Below, piece by piece: positions 55,491 through 64,000 of a stretch of 64,000 nt of DNA. Position numbers and translations under genes: made by a program. The DNA is from Edaphochlamys debaryana (taxonomy: Eukaryota > Chlorophyta > Chlorophyceae > Chlamydomonadales), in NCBI GenBank assembly GCA_016858145.1, contig JAEHOE010000114.1, forward strand, positions 62,001 through 126,000, written 5' to 3'. Below the pieces are notes generated by a model. The model saw only the letters and a list, made by a program, of their open reading frames with translations, searched no databases and was not told the DNA's origin. How positions within the stretch are numbered: the stretch's first letter is position 1; every line of letters begins with the position of its first letter.

Positions 55491-58400
55491 ATGCCTCACG
55501 ATAGGCTCCGGCTTATAACATGGCTGCTAGCTACTCTAACGTGGCTGGTGGCCCCGGGATGCTCGGCTCCTGCGACGTTTGACGTAGCGGCTTACGATGC
55601 TATCCACCCGCGGTTATCTGCGGCGATAAAGGCAGGTGTATTTTGGAGTATGGAAGGCGTGCGGGGCAGGGTGGCGAGGCGCTCGCATCCCGTGCTGCAC
55701 GGTGGCCACCGCAACCCCAACCCACCGCCGAGTCCCCGACCTGTCGGACCCTTGACCCCCTCCACTCTAGGCGCGCTCCAGCGGTACGGGCTGCGGGGAC
55801 TGGTACCAGCCCTACGCCCGCTCCCACGCAGCGGTGCGCTCAGGCGCAGCACCAGGGCCCCGCTACGTTGTCATGGTATCTGAGGAGAGCGGCCTCGCCG
55901 ATCGGCTCACGTGCTCCCTGCCCGTACTGCTGTACGCATTACTCACGGGACGAGCATTCGAGGTGAGATGCTGACATGGACACGGTGTCTGGCGCCTTGG
56001 GGCCCAGGGTGGCAGGCGACAAGGGCAACGGCCGTCGGCTGGCCACAATGTCACGTGTCAGGTCAGGCTATCCCGCGTGCCCCCTGCCGAGCACCCCGTC
56101 GGCATGCCCCCCCTTCCTCCCCTGCAGTACGTGTGGTACGGCAACCACGTGCTCTGGGAGTCCATGCAGTCGCCTTACATAGACTGGCGGGCGCCCGTGC
56201 CGCCAGGCATTGCCACCCGAGGTGCGGACGTGCGGTGCAGGCGGGGCTCTTCGCACGGCCCGAAAGCGTCTCACGGGGGCCCACGTGGCTTGCTTTCTCA
56301 ATGCCTCGCAAAGCCCTCGCCCCACTCTTGCATTTGAGTCAACCCATGACATAGATCCCGCGCTGCGCCTCTGCCCGTGCCCCTGTTACCCCGCCCCCAA
56401 GGCACTGTTTTGCGTGATGCCAACGGGGTACTGCTTCCGGTCGTATTTGAGAACCACTTTTGGGCCCAGCCGGGGAGATCACAGCTGATGACGAACCATT
56501 ATCTAGATCCGTCGAACCATAGGGGCAAAATTGTGGCGCAGCAGTTGTTTGGAGATTCGGACCTGGTGCAGTACGGCGCCGGGTACGACGTGATCCTATG
56601 GAAGGCCAACAACGGCATGCTGCGGTGGGCGACCCAGAACCCGTACCTGACGGAGCGACTCAAGGTGCGTTGCCGTACTGCCGTACAGCCGTACGGCCAT
56701 AGTGATCGGCTGAAAGGCCGCACCGCCAGGTTGAAAGCCTGACATGCCCGTGAGGGTTTGGGGCGCGTGCTGTCGTCTGAGATACAGCGTGATTGACGAA
56801 AGCACCACAGGGCATTGCGAGGTGGCGGAAGCACGGGTTGAGGGGTGCCTTTGCCCTTTGGTAACCGGCCGTCGGTAGGGAGCCCAGTGTGACCTTAAAA
56901 GATGTTGTGTTGGAGCCCGGACGTCCCCCTCGCCAGTGTCCACGCATCCGCTGTGCCTGGCTGAGCCGTGTCGTGGCCCGAGCGTGGAAGGCTGTCGCAG
57001 CTTCACCCCTCCGCCCCATGTTATCCCTCCGGCTGCTCCCTTCAGTGTCGCCCCTTCTCCCCCGTGTCCCCAGGCCCTGAACCTGTCCCTCCCCAACGCC
57101 GTGCGCTGCCTGTTCAACTTCGCCTACGTGCCCTCCCCCGCGGCCCTGGCGCCCTGGAGGGCCTCGGAGGTGCTGGACAAGCTGCTGGTGTGGGGGGGGG
57201 GGGAGGAGGGAGGAGGGAGCGGGAGCGCACACGGGGAGAGGCAAGGTGGGGATCAGGGGCGGCCCAGGGTGGAGCACGTGGTCGAGGGCCGGGGGCGCAG
57301 GGGCACTGGCGGCGAAGGCTTCGTCCTGACCATGGACCTTGGAGCGGGGGAGGGGTACTGTACGGCGTGCTCACGGGCCTCCAGACTCCTGCCTCTCCCA
57401 TCCCCCCGTCCCCCCTGTCAGGACCCAGACGCCTTCGTGATAGGCATACAGGTAGGGAGGGGGAGGGGGGGCGTGGGCAGGGGCCGCGGGGCTAAGGGGC
57501 CCGAGCAAGCCCAGGCCGTCCCATGTGCGCTCATCCCACCTACCCTACCATCTAACCAACCAACCTGCCTTGCCTGCTGCTTTTTTGCTTCCCCTCCGTC
57601 CAACCCGTACGGCAGATCCGGGTGGGCGATCACGTGTTCATCAGCAACCGCCACAACATCACCCGTGCGCCCGGCATGATCCAGACCATGTACGACTGTG
57701 TACTGCGGTTTAGAAGAGGGACCGGGTACCAGCTCTCGCGACTCACGCTTGCCGCAGCATGCCTGCCGGCCCCACACCGCTTTGCTCCCTCCCACCCCGT
57801 CTCCCGGCCCCTCACCCTCACCCAACCAGGGCCCCCTACTTCTACTGCGCCCGCCAACTGACAGAAGAGCTGGAGGCCCTGCCCGATTTCGCCTCCATCC
57901 CCGCAATCGGCGGCGGCAGCAGCACGTACGGCGGTACGGCAAGTACGGCAGCCGGCGGCAGTACACGCGACGCCGACGGCGGCGGCGCGCACGGCAGCAG
58001 CGGCGCGCAGCACAGCTCGCGCGACTGGGCCTCCCACCTGCAACGCATGCGGCGGGAGCACGCCACCCGCCGACAACACCAACGTAACGCCCTCCACGTG
58101 GACGTACGGCACGCGGTACGGCACGCGCGGAACCAGCACGGGGCGGCCGGGCTGCGGGGGTCATCACATGGGTCGGACCTGACGGGGCCCCGACGGCGCC
58201 GCGAGGGCGCGGGCAAGTTCAGCACCGGCAGGCAGCTGCTGCAGTCGCTCGCAGCAGCGTCGTCTGCTTTGGGAGGTGTGCAGCAGCGACAACCGGAGGG
58301 TGGAGAGGGCGATCCGCAGGAGCAGCGGCAGCAGCGGAAGAGGAAGGTCTACTGGCTGCTGGTCAGTGACTCGGCGGCGCTGCGGCGTACGGCGGTGGAG

Positions 58401-59124
58401 CTGTACGGCAGCAGCGGGCGGCTGCTGGTGGCGGAGGGGCTGCCGATCGACCACGTGCAGGTACGTGCGTACGGCAGGGCCGCGTGCGAATCCCCTAACA
58501 GGATCACGCTAGTACAGAAGGATCGGGTTCTCTCAGGCTGCTGGATTCTCTTGGTGTTCATACCGGTAGGCATGGCGAGGTGCGCGGGCTCCGGGTTGGG
58601 TGAGACGCAGGCAGGTAGGTGCATATATGCCGGCAAGCTATGCATGCTGAGCCTCTACTAAGCCTTATGATGCTGTACGCCACCGCAGGATCACTCGTAC
58701 AACGGCCAGGCGGGCCTGCACGCCGCCGCCGCCGAGCTGTGGCTGTACGGTCAGGCAAACATCCACGTGGTAACCGTCAACAGCGCGTACGGCAGGCTGG
58801 GCGCGCTGGCAGGACCGGGGGAGCCGTACGTGTACGGCGTGCTCGGCCACAGCGAGCGCACGTGCCGGTGAGGCTGACATGGGGGGCCGTACACACTCCG
58901 TACTGGGGAGCCACCGCAAGGCCCATCCGAATGTGGCCTCCGGGCCCTGCATCGGTCTCGGCCCAGCCCTGGGCCCAGCGCTGCCCACACCCTCCCCCCT
59001 CCCTTTCTCACCTAACTGTCATCCAACAACTACCCCGCCCTCCCCCCGTGCCCCAAGGCTGGGGAGTCCCGACTCCATGGACACGATAGCGGGCTGGTGG
59101 GTGGGCGTGCGGCGGAGCGAGTGA
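55491..59124 (+). CDS. Fucosyltransferase-like glycosyltransferase B
   Basis: Tandem paralogue of the upstream gene, with the same probable secretory GT37-like role. Exons: 55491-55631, 55771-55962, 56128-56221, 56402-56664, 57074-57187, 57422-57451, 57616-57689, 57830-58460, 58689-58867 and 59058-59124, giving 1785 nt (594 residues). The N-terminus is hydrophobic (LRLITWLLATLTWLVAPG). Shared landmarks are GLADRLTCSLPVLLYALLTGR, YVWYGNHVLWESMQSPYIDW, LNLSLPNAVRCLFNFAYVP, FVIGIQ-IRVGDHVF, VYWLLVSDSAALRRTA and LWLYGQANIHVVTVNSAYGR. Compared with paralogue A: exons 4+5 and 9+10 of A are single exons here, exon 3 runs 31 nt longer at its 3' end, and the Pro-rich insert is absent, replaced by a Gly/Ser/Gln/Arg-rich linker. 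The first intron (after 55631) starts with GC, required to keep phase with paralogue A. Confidence 0.75.
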
Positions 59125-60380
59125 CCCAGCGCACTTAGCACGGCAGCATGGCACAGCACAGCATGGACACGGCTGGCGCGCCTTTGGGTGGGCGTGCGAG
59201 GGGTGGGAGCGTCTGAAGGGCGCAGGGAGCATCTGCAAAAGATGTGCAGGCGCGGAGAGGGGGGTCGCGGCAGGAGACTGAGGGAAGGCGCAAGTGCAGC
59301 ACCTTTGTCAAGGCAGGTTACAGAGCAGGAGCATGCGTGATGCAATGACTGACCGGGAGCGATTGCTGGCCAAGGTCGGGGGCCGAGGCATTGGGGTTGG
59401 GGCCGGTAGAGGAGAGCAGGGCACTGGGTGCGCGCCCAGGCTGCGTTCGGGCATGGGCATTGGTGGGTTGGACATGGGGCAAGTTACGCGTCCCGAAGCC
59501 GGCTCAAGACGTGGCATTGCTAGTCAAGGGATGCGGAGGGAAGAGAGGGATGTGCGATGAAACGGGGGGGGAGGCAGGGCAAACCGGTGTGGCATTCTCT
59601 ACTGCACTGATCTGGGGATCGGGGCAATAACCGATATAGCGCTGGAATGGCGTTTGCGTGCCGGAACGAATTGTCTTGTTTCTCAAGGGCTGAGCGTGCG
59701 CTGGTGACTGGGTGTGTGGGGGGGGGGGCTTGCTGTGAACTCGCAAGCAGCAGGTGACGGTAGGGGGTCCCCTGCAGTGCATTGGGGCAGCTTGATGGCC
59801 CTGCCACAGGGAGCGTGATGCAGCGTTGCAGGAGTGAATTCCGCTGAGGCATGTGTATGTGGATGTACAGAAGGGCTGCTTGAGTGCACTGAGAACAAGT
59901 ACGGTAACTCGACGAACCTTTCAAGTTCTAACAGCCCAATATGCACGCACATCACCCGCTTCTCACCGCGCCGCCCGGCCTCCCAACACTGCCCCGTGGA
60001 AATCCGCCTTACCCTATCCAAGTCCACAACCCCGTGGCTTAACTCGTCGCATCATTGCCGGTTGGGGGCTTCTATGCTCGCAGGGGCCGGCTGGGGGGCC
60101 AGACCCGGATCGCTGCAGAATGCATAGACCCTACCTCGTGGCCCTCGACCGCCCACAACTCTCCAGCCCTCACCGCCCCATGGCCGTCCCCATCCGGCCG
60201 TCTTCCGTAAGACCCATCTTACCTCGCCGCACCCCGCCCGCTCCCAGCTCCAGTTGGTAGGGCCCTCCTTCCCGCCTCTCCGCACCAGCTCGCAGGGGGA
60301 TCCCGTCTCGATTCAAGCACCGTGCAGGGCCCAGGTCGGTAGGACCTCCCTTGATTAGCCACCCCACCCCATCCCCTCCC
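59125..60380. other. Convergent 3' region, no gene recognised
   Basis: Between the stops of GT B (+) and sulfotransferase B (-). The first ~40 bp are cagcac/gcacag-rich, like the sequence after GT A. Nothing else supportable. Confidence 0.4.
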
Positions 60381-62430
60381 TCATGAGCTCTGCCGGCCAG
60401 CCCTGACCCGCACCACCGCCACCGCCACCCCCACCGCCCCCGCCGCCGCCGCCACCGCCACCGCCGCCCTCCACAGCCGCGCCTCCGCCTGCAGCCTCCC
60501 CGCCAGGTCCCGGAGCGCCTGCGGTGGCGTGTGGGGTGTGGACAGGTAGGGTGAGCAGTAGGGGGTGGGCCAGGGGTGGGGCAGCAGCTAGGTGGGGCCA
60601 CAAATGTCAGATACTGAAGTGTCAACAATGACGGGGGGAACGCAAAATTGTCGGAGGGCAGTAGCTAGGTGTTTTTAAAGTCGCGGGGGCTCTTCATGAA
60701 CTCAAGGTGGTCCTCGGGTGGTCCCGCGGCACCCACCCACCTGCGTGTTCCGCTTGAAGTCTTCCTTGTCGTTCACGTTGGGGAAGGGCTCGCCCTGTGG
60801 GGGGCCGCAAGGCAATACGACCAGGGAGGGCCACAGGAGGGAGAGCCCACTGCTGTAAGATAAGGTTTGGGTGGGGTGGGGGGGTGGACGGCGGATCAGC
60901 CGCAGCCATAACTGATGGTGTGGTGCGAGCTGAGAGGCACCGGCCTTCATGTGATGCGTGACCCACCTGGGGGACGGGTTTCCCGAGGAATGCGCACAGC
61001 GGCCCCCAGCCCTCCTTGACGCTGAACTCCAGCAGCTGCCCCCTGGGGACCACACGCCGGACCTCGGCGATGTGCGCCTCGTACACCTTGGGGGGGCCGG
61101 GAGGCGGGTGCGGGAGGCACGCAGTGTGCGGAGTGCCGACCATTGGTTGCGGCTTGGGGCAATGGGGCGTTGCGGACCAGGGCAACACAAGGCGCGCACG
61201 GGATGGGGCTAGGGACGACCTGGACGCCCACCAGCGCCGCAGTGGAGCTCGCTCTGAACACCAACCCTGGCTACGTACCACTACCCCTGTGCCCTGCCCC
61301 CAAGCACCTGCTTGACGTAGTCCCGGTCCTCGAAGCGCCCCTCGAACAGGCCCCCCCAGATCAGCTCCTCGTGCATGCGGAAGATGTCGGTGAGCGGCCG
61401 CAGCGCCCGGGCGCGGAACCAGGGCGGCCGCAGCGCCTGGCCGATCGCCCGGCCGGCGTAGATGGTGCTGCGGGCGGAGGCGTACCAGGAGTCGAAGTCG
61501 CGGGTGGTGAGGACGACCTGGGGTGGGGGTGGAGAGGGGTGGGGTGGGGGAGATCGGGAGATGTGGTAGTCAAGGGTAGAGTCCCGTTCAGATCTGGGGG
61601 CGGAGTGGGGCGAGATGAGGACATCAGAGCTAGCATGGAGGAAAGGATGGAGCGGGGTACGAGCGGCGCCCGAACCCGCCCACACACACCTTGGCCTCCG
61701 GGTTGGTCTCCAGCAACTCCCGATAGAACTCCACGCTCGGCCAGTCCACCGCCGCGCTATACCCCTCCAGCGCCACCGCCAGGGCCTCCCGGGCGGGGCG
61801 GCCCGCGGCCTTGGCCCGAGTGGCTAGGAGCCAGGGGCCGGACTGGGAGGAGGAGTTGTGGTAGACCTAGACGTCGCGGCGGGGCAGAGCGAGGGTGCGG
61901 AAGGGGAGGACCGAGAAAGGAAAGCATGCCTGAGGTCATGTCACACCTCACCCTGCTCCCCTCTCCTCTGCTTGCGCTTCCCCCGGGTCAAGGCCCCAGC
62001 CACACATAGCAAGAGGCCCCAACTGTCCTCCCCCCATGACCCTCCCCCGGCTTCCGGCCCCCCCCCACCTCCTTCATGTGATGCGTCCTGTACCCCAGTT
62101 GGTTCAGGGCCGCGCACAGACTCATGGTGCCAGTGCGGCCAAAGCCCGCGCCAATGACCTCCAGGCGGGGCTGGGGGCACGGGGGCAAAGGGGAGCGGCG
62201 GGCAGAGCAAAGGTGAAGGGGAACGGCAGCAGGGGGCAGGGGAGCGCCTGCCTCGACGAGGGGAGGATTGGGCCAGCCTCGCTCCCTCCCCTGACCCGCG
62301 ACCTCTTGCTGATGCTGCTGCTCACCGCAGCGAGGCCGCTCGTTGTCGCTGCGCCACCTGGCGCGGACACCGCGGTCTGCGGCGGCGAGGGCGCGGCGTT
62401 TGCGGCTCGAGGGACCGCGGGCGAAGCCAT
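60381..62430 (-). CDS. Sulfotransferase-like P-loop protein B, C-terminal anchor
   Basis: Paralogue of the gene at 27.9-30.1 kb, on the opposite strand. Exons: 62430-62326, 62170-62069, 61866-61690, 61517-61308, 61086-60967, 60794-60741 and 60518-60381, every intron phase 0, giving 906 nt (301 residues). Exons 2, 3 and 5 are exactly the same length as in paralogue A. The P-loop GAGFGRTGT lies at residues 42-50. Further blocks are VVLTTRDFDSWYASA, RPLTDIFRMHEELIWG, LLEFSVKEGWGPLCAFLGK and PFPNVNDKEDF. The C-terminus is a Val/Ala-rich hydrophobic helix (AVAVAAAAGAVGVAVAVV) ending RQSS, so a tail anchor is likely. The N-terminus is longer than in A (35-residue first exon, Ala/Pro/Ser-rich, possibly a targeting segment). 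The equivalent of A's GC-donor intron has a GT donor here. Confidence 0.8.
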
Positions 62431-63055
62431 CTGCTCTACAAAGTGCCGACAGCGATTGGCTGCTGTGTGGAGCCGGTCGAGTCAAGCTGTGTAGGGCGCG
62501 GAGCAAAAGCGGCGAGTAGCGGGCTGGCGGCGAGTCAGCCTTGGACGGGAGGGGGCTGGGTCGCGGGGCTTTACACCGCCAGGGCCTCATGGCATGTCGC
62601 TCTCCGCCAACCTGCCCTCCCGCCCCCTGAACCCCCCACGGCGCAGGGTCTAGGCAGAGCCTTGCCAGAAGCCACACGCCCCGCCGCAAGCCCTACCCTT
62701 TCTTTGGCCTTACCACCACCCCCCCGCTGCCCCCTCAGCAATACCCGCTCCTCCTGCTCTCAACCCACCGGCCCGACGTCGTCCTCTCCGCGGCTCCCGG
62801 CCCCATGCCCAGCCCATGCCGGGGCAGCCCGGCCCCATGCCGCGAGCCATGCTCACGCAAGACCCCTCACCAGCCACCTTCCTCACCAGGTGAGACCCCT
62901 TGCTCCTTGAACCATGCCCGCGCTCTCTCAGCACACATTTTAGCATCCTGCTAATTTCGGCACTGAGAGGGACAGCAGCCCTAGGGTCACCGCTCCCTGA
63001 CCCCGCCCAGCTCTTCCTCCTGCAGTTCCCCCCACCCAGCTGCGCCCGAGCGTCC
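62431..63055. other. Intergenic region, sulfotransferase B promoter
   Basis: Separates two co-directional (-) genes: downstream of the MATH gene and upstream of sulfotransferase B. It should contain a 3' UTR and a promoter. One TGTAA on the minus strand is noted separately. Confidence 0.4.
62571..62575 (-). terminator. Candidate TGTAA poly(A) signal of the MATH gene
   Basis: Reads TGTAA on the minus strand, about 480 nt past the MATH stop codon. Suggestive only. Confidence 0.35.
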
Positions 63056-64000
63056 TCAGTAGCCCGCCGCCACGGGCGTAGCCATCATCGGGTGGCTGTA
63101 CCCGACTGGGCCCGGCATCTGCGGCAGCGTCCCCCCCTGGTACGCCTGGTACGGCTGGTATCCTCCCTGCTGTACGGCGCCCATGCTGCCGTACGTGTAC
63201 GGCGCCGCCGTCTGCGGCGGCCAGGCGCCGGGTTGAGGCACGAACCCGCCCGCGCCGGGGCTGGCGAGCACGGGGGAGGGCGGGTAGTAGGCTGGTGCCA
63301 GAGTTGAGCCGTAGCCGCCAGCCGAGGGCGTCAAGTGGCCAGCTGACGTGGCCAGGCCCGTGCCGTAATACATGGCGGCGGCGGCGTGCTGCGCGGTGCC
63401 CATGTGGGGCTGTTGTTGGTACGGGTACTGCCCGTGGGCCTGGCCGGGGCCTGGCCAGGTCTGCCCGCGGGCCTGCATCCCGCCCATGGGCCCCGTGGGG
63501 TGCAGCGCGAAGAGCTGCGGCTGCAGCGCCGCGCCGGTGCGGGCCATGGGGAAGGAGCTGCGGCCTGTGAGCACCTTGACCGTGCACCTGGTCGGGAGGG
63601 GACATGGTCCACACGGAAGGGGGGTGCGGTGAGGGGCAGGCACTGGGGCACCGGCGTCGGGCACCGTTGGCGGGGGTGGTGGCGAGGCAGCGGCCGACCC
63701 GGGCCTGGCCAAGAGAGAGGCGCCGGCGCTGCCGCGGCGGTCGCACCGCTGGCTCCCTCACCAGCACCGCTGAGTCCCCGCCCCGCATCGGCACCGCTAC
63801 CTTGCCTACCGCATCAGCACCCGCACACGCTGCCCTCTTGATACCCCTCCCCCCTTCCCTCCCCACCTGACCACCAGCGTATCGTCTGCCAGGAAGCGCC
63901 GCGCGTTGCGGTGCAGGAAGTTGGCCTTGATGAACTTGGGGAAGCCCGCCACAACGCCGGGGCAGGGCGCCAGCACGGCAGCCGCGTCCGGCGGCGGCGG
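63056..64000 (-). CDS. MATH-domain protein, 3' part, Gln/Gly/Tyr-rich tail
   Basis: The 5' part lies beyond the window. Visible exons are 64000-63867 (partial) and 63587-63056, joined in phase 2 across a GT-AG intron. The first visible exon reads AGFPKFIKANFL, then RRFLADDTLVVR, continuing as CTVKVLTG in the next. This is the C-terminal half of a MATH/TRAF fold, where the family pattern is G-F-x-K-F then F-L-x-D-D-T-L. MATH domains bind substrate peptides, in plants often as adaptors for CUL3 ligases. No BTB domain follows. Instead there are about 155 residues of low-complexity Gln/Gly/Pro/Ala/Tyr sequence (QYPYQQQP, GGYQPYQAYQGG) ending VAAGY and TGA at 63056. The tail resembles prion-like, condensate-prone sequence; that is inference. 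Confidence 0.7.

Overview
The window looks like nuclear DNA of a volvocine/chlamydomonad green alga. It is very GC-rich, and its genes are split into many small exons by GT-AG (and several GC-AG) introns of about 70-700 bp. Low-complexity Ala/Gly/Ser/Pro runs are common inside exons, TGTAA-type poly(A) signals occur, and a volvocine-style Pro/Ser-rich module sits in one gene. I found no organelle, bacterial or viral signature. Gene models were built by hand: exon joins were accepted when splice sites, reading phase and family alignment agreed. Ten of the eleven models have a recognisable stop and unbroken phase throughout; the last gene runs off the right edge.

Layout. 0.1-4.6 kb (-): NUF2 kinetochore protein. 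5.1-9.3 kb (+): ankyrin-repeat protein with roughly one repeat per exon. 10.4-17.7 kb (+) and 22.2-25.7 kb (-): two tail-to-tail kinase-fold proteins, both lacking the catalytic Asp, with very large disordered segments. 27.9-30.1 kb (+): sulfotransferase-like protein A. 30.9-36.1 kb (-): ASCC1 homologue (KH plus 2H phosphoesterase-like domain). 36.4-41.6 kb (+): secretory GT49/LARGE-like glycosyltransferase, head-to-head with ASCC1. 43.2-48.1 kb (-): secreted subtilisin/kexin-fold protein whose catalytic triad is replaced, with a 384-bp miniature LTR retroelement in one intron. 49.6-54.0 and 55.5-59.1 kb (+): tandem fucosyltransferase-like glycosyltransferases, one carrying a proline-rich insertion. 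60.4-62.4 kb (-): sulfotransferase-like protein B, a paralogue of A in inverted orientation. 63.1-64.0 kb (-): 3' end of a MATH-domain protein with a Gln/Gly/Pro/Tyr-rich tail.

How they relate. There is no operon logic here. Still, the stretch from 28 to 62 kb is rich in candidate secretory-pathway and extracellular-matrix functions: a GT49, two fucosyltransferase-like enzymes, two membrane-anchored sulfotransferase-like proteins and a secreted pseudoprotease. That fits glycoprotein and cell-wall biology in this lineage, but a functional link is inference from proximity. The most unusual content is the set of fold-intact, catalytically dead proteins (two pseudokinases and one pseudo-subtilase), the miniature LTR element, and coding exons that have absorbed a GATCTG-type short repeat.
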